Positions 8,246 to 17,370 of a stretch of 64,000 nucleotides of DNA are shown one piece after another. This stretch comes from Streptomyces sp. CB02056. Its GTDB lineage: Bacteria > Actinomycetota > Actinomycetes > Streptomycetales > Streptomycetaceae. The notes below the pieces were generated by a model. It ran no database searches, was not told the DNA's origin, and saw nothing but the letters and a program-made list of their open reading frames with translations. The DNA lies in assembly GCF_001905545.1 (NCBI RefSeq), contig NZ_LIPD01000001.1:767561-831560 (forward strand), read 5' to 3'. Made by a program: the position numbers and the translations under genes. Position 1 is the stretch's first letter. Each line of letters opens with the position of its first letter.

Positions 8246-9019
8246 GTGCCCGCCCGCCGCTCCACCCTGTCCGCCGCCACCGTGTTCCTGATATGCGCGC
8301 TCGCGCTGGTCGGCTGGCTGATCGGCGGCCGCGACCACAAGTCGACCGGCCCCAAGGCCAACGGCGGCACCGCCGCCGCCGGGGCCACCGGCACCAGCCC
8401 GCTGCAGAACCCGGACGGCACCAAGCCCGGCCTGGCGCCGCTGGCCACCCCCGAGGAGCAGAAGGCCGGCCGGGACGTCATCGCCAAGGTCACCACCGCC
8501 GCCGTCGGCACCAAGGACGGCTACGACCGCAACGAGTTCGGCCCCGCCTGGACGGACAACGTCGAGGGCGTCCCGTTCGGCGGCAACAAGTGCGACACCC
8601 GCAACGACCTGCTGGCCCGCGACGGCACCGCCGTCGAGCACAAGGACGGCTCGGACTGCACGGTCACCGCGATGACCATCTGGGACCCGTACACCGGCAA
8701 GAGCGTCCAGTGGACCAAGCAGCAGGCCTCCAAGATCCAGATCGACCACGTGATGCCGCTCTCCTACGACTGGCAGATGGGCGCCAGCAAGTGGGACAAG
8801 GCCAAGCGCGTCCAGATCGCCAACGACCCGCTGAACCTGATCCCCGCCGACGGCTCGCAGAACGCCTCCAAGGGCGACTCCGGCCCGGCCTCCTGGCTGC
8901 CCGCCAACACCGAGATCCGCTGCTCCTACGCGGTGCGCTTCGCCCAGGTCTCGCTGAAGTACCAGCTGCCCGTCACCGAGGCCGACAAGAAGACCATGCT
9001 CCAGCTGTGCGGCGGCTGA
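8246..9019 (+). CDS. Secreted HNH-family endonuclease (DUF1524-like)
   Basis: 257 residues from GTG 8246 with GGAG upstream. An N-terminal hydrophobic segment (about 9-28) is a signal anchor or signal peptide. After a Gly/Ala/Thr linker, the conserved part contains GNKCDTRNDLLARDG, then the nuclease core with IDHVMPL (the DH pair of the HNH motif, near 168), WDKAKRVQIANDPLNLIPAD (Asn/His-like positions) and NASKGDSGPASWLP, matching the secreted Streptomyces HNH/GmrSD_C-like family. Cysteines suggest disulfides. A probable role is extracellular degradation of DNA for nutrients or competition. It stands alone, downstream of moaA. Confidence 0.88.
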   Translation: MPARRSTLSAATVFLICALALVGWLIGGRDHKSTGPKANGGTAAAGATGTSPLQNPDGTKPGLAPLATPEEQKAGRDVIAKVTTAAVGTKDGYDRNEFGPAWTDNVEGVPFGGNKCDTRNDLLARDGTAVEHKDGSDCTVTAMTIWDPYTGKSVQWTKQQASKIQIDHVMPLSYDWQMGASKWDKAKRVQIANDPLNLIPADGSQNASKGDSGPASWLPANTEIRCSYAVRFAQVSLKYQLPVTEADKKTMLQLCGG

Positions 9020-9104
9020 CGAAACGTCAATCCCCGCCGTCGAAGGGCGGGCGCGGTGTGCCCCCGGTGACGGCCGGGCGCGGGCCGGGTGGTATTCGTG
9101 GGCG

Positions 9105-10679
9105 GTGGCCCCGATGATCTCCCCGCTCCCCCGGTCGGCCGGGCGCGCCGTGCCCGCCCTCGCCGCCGCCCTCGCCCTCGCCCTGTCGAGCGGCTGCACG
9201 GGCGCCGCCCGCCCGGCCGTCCGCCCGCCGCTGGACGAACGGGTCGCCGCCACCGCGGCCCCCGCCCTGCGCGCGCTCTACGACCAGCGGATCGACTGGC
9301 GGAACTGCCCCGGCGAGGACGACGGCGACCAGGACGCGGCCGCCGTGCGGTGCGCCACCCTCAAGGTCCCGCTGGACTACGCCGACCCGGGCGGCCGCAC
9401 CGTCGACGTCGCCCTCGCCAAGGTGCCCGCCGCCGACCCGAAGCGGCGGCTCGGCGCCCTGCTGCTCAACCCCGGCGGCCCCGGCAACTCCGGTGTCGAC
9501 ATGGTCCGTTGGGGCTGGCAGAGCTACCAGGGGCCGCTGCACGACCGGTACGACCTGGTCGGCTTCGACCCGCGCGGCGCCGGCGACACCACCCCCGTCC
9601 ACTGCCTGGACGACCGCACCCGCGACCAGTGGAACGCCACCGACGACCCGGCCTACGACCACGCCCGGATCCTCGCCGAGGCCTGCCGCGCCCGGTACGC
9701 CGACCTGCTCCCGCACCTCGGCACCCGCGACACCGCCCGCGACCTCGACGTGCTGCGCGGCGCCCTCGGCGAACGCCGGCTGGACTTCCTCGGCTTCTCC
9801 TACGGCACCCACCTCGGCGCCCGCTACGCCGAGGAGTTCCCCGAGCGCACCGGCCGGCTCGTCCTCGACGGCGCCGTCGACCACAGCGCCCCCGCGGCGC
9901 GGCTCGGCATCGAAGCCGCCGTCGCCGCCGAGACCGGGCTCCGGGCCTTCGCCGCCGCCTGCGCCACCGAGGACGGGCCGGCCTGCCCGCTCGGCGCCGA
10001 CCCGGCCGCCGCCCCGCAGCGCCTCGCCCGCTTCCTCGACGGCCTGCGCGACCACCCGCTGCGCGCCGCCGACGGCCGGACCCTCACCGCCGCGCTCGGC
10101 TGGGTCGCCGCCCTGGACGTGCTCTCCGACGGCCGCCGCTCCTGGCCCCGGCTGCGCGAGGCCCTCGAACCGGCCGTCACCCGGGGCGACGCCGACGGCC
10201 TGCTCGCCCTCGCCGACGGCGCCGACGGCCGGGGCGAGGACGGCCGCTACCGGACCCCGGCCGACGCCTTCGCCGCCATCTCCTGCGCGGACGGCCCGCC
10301 GCCGCCCACCGAGGCGGAACTGCGCCCGGCCCTCGCCGAACTCGCCGCCCGCGCCCCGCTGACCAGCGGGCACGACCCGGTCGGCACCCTGCTCGAAGCG
10401 GACTGCCGCCCCTGGCCGTACCGTCCGGCCGAGCCGCCGCGACCGGTCCGGGCGCCGGGCAGCGCCCCGCTCCTGGTGATCGGCTCCACCGCCGACCCGG
10501 TCACCCCGTACGCCTGGGCCGAGCGGCTCTCCGCCGGGCTGGAGCACGGCGTGCTGCTCACCAGGGAGGGCGACGGGCACACCGCGTACGACAAGAGCGG
10601 CTGCGTCCGGGCGGCCGTGACGGCGTTCCTGGTGGACGGGCGGCTGCCGGCGGCGGGCACCCATTGCGGGTCGGACTGA
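9105..10679 (+). CDS. Secreted lipoprotein alpha/beta hydrolase, tripeptidyl-aminopeptidase (S33/TAP-like)
   Basis: 524 residues from GTG 9105 (ATG 9114 also possible). The signal sequence ends in a lipobox-like LSSGC (Cys near 29), suggesting membrane anchoring. The fold is the SlpD/SlpE/Tap family: oxyanion LLLNPGGPGNSG, FDPRGAGDTTPV, nucleophile GFSYGTHLG (Ser about 230), and the C-terminal TAP-like domain with ADPVTPY and GHTAY (catalytic Asp and His). Family members remove N-terminal tripeptides or peptides from secreted proteins. It has two paralogues in this window (56360 and 60450). It converges with the GT39 gene across a strong terminator. Confidence 0.9.
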   Translation: MAPMISPLPRSAGRAVPALAAALALALSSGCTGAARPAVRPPLDERVAATAAPALRALYDQRIDWRNCPGEDDGDQDAAAVRCATLKVPLDYADPGGRTVDVALAKVPAADPKRRLGALLLNPGGPGNSGVDMVRWGWQSYQGPLHDRYDLVGFDPRGAGDTTPVHCLDDRTRDQWNATDDPAYDHARILAEACRARYADLLPHLGTRDTARDLDVLRGALGERRLDFLGFSYGTHLGARYAEEFPERTGRLVLDGAVDHSAPAARLGIEAAVAAETGLRAFAAACATEDGPACPLGADPAAAPQRLARFLDGLRDHPLRAADGRTLTAALGWVAALDVLSDGRRSWPRLREALEPAVTRGDADGLLALADGADGRGEDGRYRTPADAFAAISCADGPPPPTEAELRPALAELAARAPLTSGHDPVGTLLEADCRPWPYRPAEPPRPVRAPGSAPLLVIGSTADPVTPYAWAERLSAGLEHGVLLTREGDGHTAYDKSGCVRAAVTAFLVDGRLPAAGTHCGSD

Positions 10680-10728
10680 GGGCGCCAGGGTCCGGATGAG
10701 CTCGGCGGGGGTCGGCCGGGGACAGCGC

Positions 10729-10766
10729 GGAGGGGGCGTGCCACTTTCGCGCGGCACGCCCCCTCC
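10729..10766. terminator. Bidirectional hairpin terminator
   Basis: Arms GGAGGGGGCGTGCC and GGCACGCCCCCTCC (14 bp, perfect) with a 10-nt loop between the convergent hydrolase and GT39 genes. Confidence 0.85.
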
Positions 10767-10785
10767 GGGGTCGCGGCCCCCCCGG

Positions 10786-13188
10786 TCAGGAGGTGGGGGC
10801 CGTCAGGTCGTAGAAGGTGGTCGAGCCGATGGTCTTCGCGGTGAAGTGGGCGGTCACCCAGGACTCGATCTGGGCGGACTCGCTCTGCTGCCCGCCCTCG
10901 CCGCCCGCGCCGCCGCCGAAGCCGCGGCGGGAGCCGCCCGCACCGATGAACCAGTGCACCTTGCCCTCCTGGACGTACTTCTGGAAGCCGGCCAGGGTCA
11001 GCGAGGGGTCGGTGCCGTTGAAGCCGCCGAGGGCCATCACCGGTTCGCCGGTGGCGAGTTGGTAGCCGGCCGCGGTCTGCGAGCCGATCGCGGCGGCCGC
11101 CCAGGTGTAGTGGTCGGCGTTCTCCTTGAGCATGGCGGCGACCTCGTCGGTCACCTTGGGGCCGTCGAGCAGGCCGCCCATGCCGCCGGGGGGCGGGCCG
11201 CCGGCCGTGCCGCCGGTGCTGTTCGTGCCGTCGGTGCCGGTGCCCTCGGGGTCCTGGGTGCCGGGGAGGCCGGTGCCGCCGCCGGTGCCGCGCTCGTGGC
11301 GGCCGTTGGCGCGGTCGCCGCCGTTGCCGGTGCCGCCGCCCGGGAAGCCCTGCCCGGGCGCGAAGCCCTGACCGCCCGCGAAGCCCCCCTGGCCACCCGG
11401 AGCACCCGGGCCGCCCTGGCCGAACCAGTGCCCGTTGCCGTTGCCGGTGCCGCCCGGGAAGCCCTTGCCGCCCCGGTGCCCCATGCCGCCCGGCCCGGAC
11501 CCGCCCTTCACGCCCGGCCCGGCGGTCACGATCGAGCCGGTGTGCGGGGAGTCCACGGTGTCCACCGCGTACGCGGCCGGACCGCCGAGCGCCGCCGCCA
11601 GGCCCACCAGGCCCGCCACCGAGGCGATCCGCGCGCCGGTCCGGCCGGAGACCCGCCCGACGAACGGCCCGGCCGCCAGCGCGGCCGCCGCGAGCAGTCC
11701 GCCCACCAGCACCGCCCAGCGAAGCCACGGCAGGAAGCCGGAGCTGCGGCCGAGCAGCACGAACGCCCAGACCGCCGTCACCGCGAGCGTCCCGGCCAGC
11801 ACCAGCGCCCAGGGCACCCGGTGCCGGGCCCGCCACAGCCCGTCCACTCCCATGCCGACCAGCGCCGCGACGGCCGGGGCCAGCGCCACCGTGTAGTACT
11901 GGTGGAAGATCCCGGACATGAAGCTGAAGACCAGCGCGGTGGAGAGCAGCCAGCCGCCCCAGACCAGGAAGGCCGCGCGGGCGGTGTCGGCGCGGCCGTA
12001 GCGGCGGGTCGCCCAGAGACCGGCCAGCAGCAGGATCAGCGCGGCCGGCAGCAGCCAGGCGATCTGCCCGCCGATGTCGGTGCCGAACATCCGGGTCAGG
12101 CCGGTCTGCCCCCAGCCGCGGCCGCCGGGCGCCGCGCCGCCCGGCAGGTCGACCCCGGCCGGCATCCGGGCGCCGCCGCCCACGCTGCCGCGCTCGTTGC
12201 CGTCGACCCGGCCGAGGCCGTTGTAGCCGAAGGTGAGCGAGAGGAAGCTGTTGTCCTGCGAGCCGCCGATGTACGGGCGGGCCGAGGCGGGCATCAGCTC
12301 GACGACCGCCACCCACCAGCCGCCCGAGACCAGCAGTGCCACGCCCGCGAGCAGGGTCTGCCGCACCCGCCGCCAGAGGCCGGTGGGCGCCACCACCAGG
12401 TAGATCACCGCGAAGGCGGGCAGCACCAGGAAGGCCGCCAGGGTCTTGGTGAGGAAGGCGAGGCCGAACATCACCCCGGTGAACACCAGCCACCGGGTGC
12501 CCGCCGCCTCGACGGCCCGGACCATCCCGTACGCGGCCAGCGTCAGCAGCAGCACCAGCAGCGCGTCCGGGTTGTTGAAGCGGAACATCAGCGCCGCGAC
12601 CGGGGTGAGCGCCAGCGCGGCGCCCGCCAGCAGGCCGCCGAGCGGGGAGAAGCGCCGGCGCACCGTCGCGTACAGCACGCCGACGGTGGCCGCGCCCATC
12701 AGCGCCTGCGGGGCCAGCACCGACCAGGAGGAGAGGCCGAAGATCCGCGCCGAGAGCGCCATCGGCCACAGCGAGGCCGGGGGCTTGTCGACGGTGATGA
12801 AGTTCGCCGCGTCCGAGGAGCCGAAGAAGAAGGCCTTCCAGCTCTGCGAGCCGGCCTGCACGGCGGCCGAGTAGAAGGAGTTGGCCCAGCCGGAGGCGCT
12901 CAGGCCCCACAGGTAGAGGACGGCGGTCGCGGCCAGCAGCGCCAGCAGGGCCGGGCGCACCCAGCGAGGGTCGTCAGCGCGCCCGCGCCAGGCGCGGGCG
13001 GGGAGGGTGCGCAGCCGGTCGGGCCAGCTGGCGAACCCCTTGGGGCCGGCGGGCGGCAGGGGCTGTTCGGGGAAGAGCGGCGCCGGGTCCGGCCGGACCG
13101 GGTCCGGCCGCGGCACCTCCGGCGGCGGGTAGTGCGCGGCCTCGGGCCACGGTTCGCCGGCCGGAGGGGAGTAGCTGCTCGTGGTCAT
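10786..13188 (-). CDS. Family 39 membrane glycosyltransferase (ArnT/PMT-like)
   Basis: 800 residues from ATG 13188. A Pro-rich cytoplasmic N-terminus (1-75) is followed by about 11-13 transmembrane helices. The first periplasmic loop has the GT-C features: GWANSFYSAAVQAGSQSWKAFF and FITVDKPPASLW (acidic residue and DKPP typical of this clade). Such enzymes transfer sugars from polyprenyl-phosphate to cell-surface acceptors. After the membrane domain comes an unusual Gly-rich linker (about 530-645, GNG/GGQG/GTGG repeats) and a conserved extracytoplasmic C-terminal domain (DGPKVTDEVAAMLKENADHYTW, ALGGFNGTDPSLTLAGFQ). Donor and acceptor are unknown. It lies next to the membrane esterase gene, a pairing that suggests joint envelope work. 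Confidence 0.88.
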   Translation of the reverse strand: MTTSSYSPPAGEPWPEAAHYPPPEVPRPDPVRPDPAPLFPEQPLPPAGPKGFASWPDRLRTLPARAWRGRADDPRWVRPALLALLAATAVLYLWGLSASGWANSFYSAAVQAGSQSWKAFFFGSSDAANFITVDKPPASLWPMALSARIFGLSSWSVLAPQALMGAATVGVLYATVRRRFSPLGGLLAGAALALTPVAALMFRFNNPDALLVLLLTLAAYGMVRAVEAAGTRWLVFTGVMFGLAFLTKTLAAFLVLPAFAVIYLVVAPTGLWRRVRQTLLAGVALLVSGGWWVAVVELMPASARPYIGGSQDNSFLSLTFGYNGLGRVDGNERGSVGGGARMPAGVDLPGGAAPGGRGWGQTGLTRMFGTDIGGQIAWLLPAALILLLAGLWATRRYGRADTARAAFLVWGGWLLSTALVFSFMSGIFHQYYTVALAPAVAALVGMGVDGLWRARHRVPWALVLAGTLAVTAVWAFVLLGRSSGFLPWLRWAVLVGGLLAAAALAAGPFVGRVSGRTGARIASVAGLVGLAAALGGPAAYAVDTVDSPHTGSIVTAGPGVKGGSGPGGMGHRGGKGFPGGTGNGNGHWFGQGGPGAPGGQGGFAGGQGFAPGQGFPGGGTGNGGDRANGRHERGTGGGTGLPGTQDPEGTGTDGTNSTGGTAGGPPPGGMGGLLDGPKVTDEVAAMLKENADHYTWAAAAIGSQTAAGYQLATGEPVMALGGFNGTDPSLTLAGFQKYVQEGKVHWFIGAGGSRRGFGGGAGGEGGQQSESAQIESWVTAHFTAKTIGSTTFYDLTAPTS

Positions 13189-13259
13189 GCGCCATACCGT
13201 CGGTGGCGTGCCTGAGAGAACCGTGAGACGGGAGTGTGAGGCGCGTGTGATCTGGAACG

Positions 13260-14381
13260 TCAGGCGGATGGCGGTACGGCGAGGTGCTTGCCCAGCCACT
13301 CCAGGGCCGGGGGGATCTCCCTGGTCCAGGTGTGGAAGTTGTGGCCGGCGGTGTCCAGGGTGATGGAGGACATCGTGGTGGGGGCCTTGAAGGCCGCGAT
13401 CATGGCCTTGGTCTCGTCGTAGTTGTTCTCGTCGTACGCGGTGGTCAGCAGCAGGTTGACCGGGGCGGGCGGCTGGTTCTTCAGCCGCCACAGCAGGTCG
13501 TTCTCCTGCTTCAGCCGGTCGTTGCCGCCGAACAGGTCGCCGGTGGTCGCGTCGTGGGCCGCGTCGTAGTAGCCGGAGAGCGCGACCGCCGAGCGGTAGG
13601 CGTCGGGCTTGCGCAGCGCGAACTTGAGCGCGCAGTAGCCGCCGGTGGAGTTGCCGATCACCGCCCGGCTGGCCGGGTCGGTGCCGATCCGGTAGGTGGT
13701 GGCGAGGGCCTTGGGCAGGTCGCTGGTGAAGAAGGTCTCCACCTGGGGGCCGTTCGGCACGTCCACGCACTCGGTGTCCCGGTCGCCGACCAGGGTGGGC
13801 CGGGTCATCACCAGGACGGTCGGCGGCAGCTTCTTCTGCTCGATCGCGTTCAGCGTGGATGCCGGGTACTGCATCAGCGAGATCAGCTTCTCCGGGGTGC
13901 CCGGGTAGCCGGTGAGCACCAGGGCCATCGGGAAGCGCTGCTTGGCGTAGTCCGGCTGGAAGTACTGCGGCGGCAGGTAGACGTACGCCTCGGTGGTCAG
14001 GCCGCTGCCGGCTCCTTTGACGTCGACCTTCTGGATCAGGCCGGAGCGCTCCGGGTCCGAGCCCTGCGCGGAGTAGAACTTCTGCTCGCCGGTGACGGCC
14101 ACCCCGGAGGCGTTGGGCTGGTGGTCGACCACCGTGCCGAGCCCGCCGCTGGTGCCGAGCAGGTCCGTCCAGGAGCTGTAGAAGCCGAAGTAGCTGTTGG
14201 CGATCAGGCCCATCGCGGCCAGCACCGACACCTGGGTGGCCAGGAACGCCCCGAGCCGGCCCAGCCACGCCTTCCAGCCCTTCCCGCCGAACCGCGGCCA
14301 GAGCCACATGGTGGCGGCGAAGACGGCGATCGCGAGGAGCGAGGCGATGATCTGGAGGGGGAGTCCGGTGAGACTGAGCAC
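13260..14381 (-). CDS. Membrane-tethered esterase (esterase D/antigen 85-like alpha/beta hydrolase)
   Basis: 373 residues from GTG 14381; the start is approximate because the best GGAGG is 18 bases away. Two N-terminal membrane segments (about 7-28 and 42-62) place the catalytic domain outside the membrane. The hydrolase part has YVYLPPQYF, FPMALVLTGYPG, the nucleophile elbow GNSTGGYCA (Ser near 244), SGYYDAAHD and the late His in AGHNFHTW. This is the 'putative esterase' family related to mycolyltransferase antigen 85 and feruloyl esterases. The substrate is unknown. It is just upstream of the GT39 gene on the same strand (71-bp gap). Confidence 0.85.
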   Translation of the reverse strand: MLSLTGLPLQIIASLLAIAVFAATMWLWPRFGGKGWKAWLGRLGAFLATQVSVLAAMGLIANSYFGFYSSWTDLLGTSGGLGTVVDHQPNASGVAVTGEQKFYSAQGSDPERSGLIQKVDVKGAGSGLTTEAYVYLPPQYFQPDYAKQRFPMALVLTGYPGTPEKLISLMQYPASTLNAIEQKKLPPTVLVMTRPTLVGDRDTECVDVPNGPQVETFFTSDLPKALATTYRIGTDPASRAVIGNSTGGYCALKFALRKPDAYRSAVALSGYYDAAHDATTGDLFGGNDRLKQENDLLWRLKNQPPAPVNLLLTTAYDENNYDETKAMIAAFKAPTTMSSITLDTAGHNFHTWTREIPPALEWLGKHLAVPPSA

Positions 14382-14535
14382 GGGCCCGATCGTAGTTGAC
14401 CTCCGGAGACGGCCTCGGAGGGCCCCTCGGAGGTGACCGCCGGGTAATGGGTTGACGGGGTCGTTCGTGCTCGGGACCATGTGTGACCGCACGGCTGCGC
14501 GGTGTGCGCGCGGTCCGGCTACCCGGGGGTGGGGC

Positions 14536-15504
14536 ATGAGGTTCACGGGGTCCGAGGGGTTCGTGGGGAAGGCCGGTCTGGCCGTCGGCACGGCGCTGGT
14601 GCTGGCTGCCTGCTCCGGCGGCGGGGGCGGTGGTTCGGCGGGCGGCTCGTCCGCGCCCGGGGCGGCGGGGACGGGGGTCTCGGCGAAGCCGACCGCGACG
14701 CCGACGCCGACCCCGACCCGGGCGCCGTACGGCCCGGTGCTCAGCGCGAGCGTCGACCCGGTCACCGTCGCGCTCGCCCAGGTGGCCGGCGCCAAGGACC
14801 TGGGCGACCTCGACACCGTGCTCGGCGGCATCGTCACCAGCGCGCAGGGCGCCGCCAAGTCCCTGAGCGTGGCGGACGAGCCGCCCGGGGTGACGGCGGC
14901 GCGGAAGGAACTGGTGGCGGCGCTGACCTCGCTCGCCACCGACGCCGGCAAGGTCCGCAGCGACATCAAGTTCCACGACGTCTGCGCGTTGAGCTCGGCC
15001 GAGGCCGAACTGGGCGCCTCCCAGGGGCTGGCGGCGGTGTCGGCGGCCCTCGTCACGATGACCGCGGCCGGCTACCAGACCACCTTCGCCGTCCCGTCGC
15101 TGCCCCAGCAGCAGTCCCGCGCGCTGGACAACGGCACCATGGTCCGCAAGGGGAAGCTGCGCGGCGAGGGCGTGTTCAAGGTCGAGAACGGCGGCAAGGT
15201 GGACGCCGTGGTGTCGCTCGCGCTGAACGGCAAGGCCGTGCACTCGGTGTTCGTCGGCAAGGGGCAGCACGCCAGTGTCGACGGCGTGGAGGACGGGACG
15301 TACGAGGTCTATGTCTCCGGCGGTGCGGACTGGGACTCCGATGCCAAGGGCTTCACCCAGAACTGCCAGTTCACCAAGTTCGAGGACACCTTCCCGTTCG
15401 AGACCGGCCGGACCGCGACCTCCTGGGAGATCACCCTCCAGCCGGTGGCCGACGGCAACGCCAAGACCAACGACGTGGACCCGAACGCCTTCCCGCAGCC
15501 GTAG
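14536..15504 (+). CDS. Probable secreted lipoprotein of unknown function
   Basis: 322 residues from ATG 14536. A signal peptide ends in LVLAACSGG, a lipobox with Cys near 24, followed by a Gly/Ser and Pro/Thr-rich linker (about 25-60) that spans the wall. The folded part (about 70-320) has helices in the first half and a beta-rich second half (GVFKVENGGKVDAVVSLALNG, TYEVYVSGGADWDSD). I recognise no enzyme motif. Its stop codon falls inside a hexanucleotide repeat tract, so slippage there would extend the protein with Arg/Ser or Arg/Asp repeats. Confidence 0.75.
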   Translation: MRFTGSEGFVGKAGLAVGTALVLAACSGGGGGGSAGGSSAPGAAGTGVSAKPTATPTPTPTRAPYGPVLSASVDPVTVALAQVAGAKDLGDLDTVLGGIVTSAQGAAKSLSVADEPPGVTAARKELVAALTSLATDAGKVRSDIKFHDVCALSSAEAELGASQGLAAVSAALVTMTAAGYQTTFAVPSLPQQQSRALDNGTMVRKGKLRGEGVFKVENGGKVDAVVSLALNGKAVHSVFVGKGQHASVDGVEDGTYEVYVSGGADWDSDAKGFTQNCQFTKFEDTFPFETGRTATSWEITLQPVADGNAKTNDVDPNAFPQP

Positions 15505-15566
15505 CCGTAGCCGTAGCCGTAGCCGCGACCGCGACCGCGACCGCGACCGCAGCCGCAGCCGTATCC
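15495..15566 (+). repeat. Hexanucleotide tandem repeat tract
   Basis: Twelve 6-bp units in a row: GCAGCC, four GTAGCC, four GCGACC, two GCAGCC and GTATCC. The first GTAGCC provides the TAG stop of the lipoprotein gene. Block-wise homogenisation indicates slippage growth. The rest of 15567-15746 has no gene and should contain the promoter of the protease gene. Confidence 0.9.
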
Positions 15567-15746
15567 ACTGCCCCGGCCCGTAACGGGCATACCGGGACGG
15601 GTCGTTGCCGTCGGATGGCACGGCTCGTGCCGGGCAGTGGCGAGTTCGGTCACACTCCTTGACCTCTTGAAGTGGCCATGGCACTTTCATGCGGCGCGGG
15701 CGTCGGCGACCAGTCGTACACCCCGCGATCCCCCACAAGGAGAGCC

Positions 15747-17294
15747 ATGTTCAAGAGACTTGTCGCGGTGGCCGGTACGAGTGCCGTCGTCGCGGGCGGG
15801 CTGGCCTTCGCCGCCGCCCCCGCGCACGCCGTCCAGGCGGCCGACCTGACGTCCACCATCGCCCTGAGCAACTGCTCGGCCTCGCTGGTCCGTTACCCCA
15901 CCTCGGCGGCCGGCGACCGGGCGCTGATGCTCACCAACGGACACTGCCTGCCGACCATGCCCTCGGCCGGCCAGGTCATCCAGAACACCACCGCCAGCCG
16001 CAGCGGCACCCTGCTGGACGGCGCGGGCAACAGCCTGGGCACCGTCCAGGCCGACAAGCTGCTCTACGCGACCATGACCGGCACCGACGTCGCCCTCTAC
16101 CAACTCACCGACACCTACGGGTCGATCAGCTCCAAGTACGGCGCCACCGCGCTGACGATCAGCGACGCCCACCCGACCGACGGCGCGTCGATGTACATAC
16201 CCTCGTCGTACTGGAAGCAGGTCTGGAACTGCTCCGTCAACGGCTTCGTGCCGACCCTGCGCGAGGACGCCTGGACCTGGCACGACTCGCTGCGCTACAG
16301 CTCCGGCTGCAACACCACGCACGGCACCTCCGGCTCGCCGATCGTCGACTCCGCCAGCGGCCGGATCGTCGGCATCAACAACACCGGCAACGACGATGGC
16401 GGCATGTGCACCCTCAACAACCCGTGCGAGGTGGCCGCCGACGGCACCACCAAGGCCTACAAGGGCCAGAGCTACGGTGAGGAGACGTACTGGTTCACCA
16501 CCTGCCTGAACTCCTCGACCCGGGCCATCGACCTCAACGTGGCCGGCTGCCTGCTCACCAAGCCGGCCGGCAGCGCCGTCTCGGTGACCAACCCGGGCAA
16601 CCAGTCCACCGCCGTCGGCGGCGCGGTCAACCTCCAGATCAACGCCTCCGGTGGCACCGCCCCGCTGTCCTACGCCGCGAGCGGCCTGCCCGCCGGGCTG
16701 TCGATCAACGCCTCCACCGGCGCGATCACGGGCACCGTCTCCACGGCGGGCAGCTCCACCGTCACCGTCACCGTGACGGACGCCGCCGGCAAGTCGGCCT
16801 CCACCAGCTTCACCTGGGCCGTCTCCACCGGTGGTGGCGGCTGCACCCCGGCCCAGCTGCTGGGCAACGAGGGCTTCGAGTCGGGCACGGCCACGCCGTG
16901 GACGACGTCGAGCGGCGTGGTGGACAGCAGCGCCTCGCAGGCGGCCCACAGCGGCTCCTGGAAGGCGTGGCTGAACGGCTACGGCTCCACCCACTCGGAC
17001 TCGCTGTCGCAGACGGTGAGCATCCCGGCCGGCTGCAAGGCGACGCTGAGCTTCTGGCTGCACATCGACACCGCCGAGTCGGGCACCACCGCGTACGACA
17101 AGCTGACTCTGTCGGTGAACGGCACCGCGCTGAAGACCTACTCCAACGTGGACGCCGCGGCCGGCTACCAGCAGCGCACCTTCGACCTGTCGGCCTACGC
17201 GGGCCAGTCGGTCACCGTGAAGTTCGCCGGGACCGAGGACGCCTCGCTCCAGACCAGCTTCGTGATCGACGACACCTCCATCCAGACCAGCTGA
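15747..17294 (+). CDS. Secreted trypsin-like serine protease with Ig-like and C-terminal binding domains
   Basis: 515 residues from ATG 15747 with AAGGAG upstream. Signal peptide 1-28 (cut near AHA/VQA). The protease domain shows the triad in MLTNGHC (His near 70), GTDVALYQL (Asp near 117) and TTHGTSGSPIV (Ser near 198), with Cys pairs. A Ser/Thr-rich Ig-like (He_PIG/BIg type) domain follows at about 277-370 (SVTNPGNQSTAVGGAV, LSYAASGLPAGLSIN), then a Cys-bounded C-terminal beta domain (about 373-515; NEGFESGTATPWTTSS, ATLSFWLHIDT), like carbohydrate-binding or pre-peptidase modules. It probably degrades extracellular protein, with the accessory domains tethering it to substrate. Confidence 0.92.
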   Translation: MFKRLVAVAGTSAVVAGGLAFAAAPAHAVQAADLTSTIALSNCSASLVRYPTSAAGDRALMLTNGHCLPTMPSAGQVIQNTTASRSGTLLDGAGNSLGTVQADKLLYATMTGTDVALYQLTDTYGSISSKYGATALTISDAHPTDGASMYIPSSYWKQVWNCSVNGFVPTLREDAWTWHDSLRYSSGCNTTHGTSGSPIVDSASGRIVGINNTGNDDGGMCTLNNPCEVAADGTTKAYKGQSYGEETYWFTTCLNSSTRAIDLNVAGCLLTKPAGSAVSVTNPGNQSTAVGGAVNLQINASGGTAPLSYAASGLPAGLSINASTGAITGTVSTAGSSTVTVTVTDAAGKSASTSFTWAVSTGGGGCTPAQLLGNEGFESGTATPWTTSSGVVDSSASQAAHSGSWKAWLNGYGSTHSDSLSQTVSIPAGCKATLSFWLHIDTAESGTTAYDKLTLSVNGTALKTYSNVDAAAGYQQRTFDLSAYAGQSVTVKFAGTEDASLQTSFVIDDTSIQTS

Positions 17295-17370
17295 CGCCAA
17301 CGCCCGGGCGCCGGTGGCCAGTTCGACGGCCACCGGCCCCCGGGCACGGGCACCGGCCTATGCTGGTGGG

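Noticed and set aside
15495..15566. Coding of an Arg/Ser-Arg/Asp repeat protein (RSRSRDRDRD)
   Set aside because: It is a shadow of the hexanucleotide tract in another frame, not a gene.
10786..15738. A 1650-codon open frame on the minus strand
   Set aside because: It runs through the GT39 gene and then only through antisense of other genes; the GT39 start at 13188 and the esterase start at 14381 account for the coding part.
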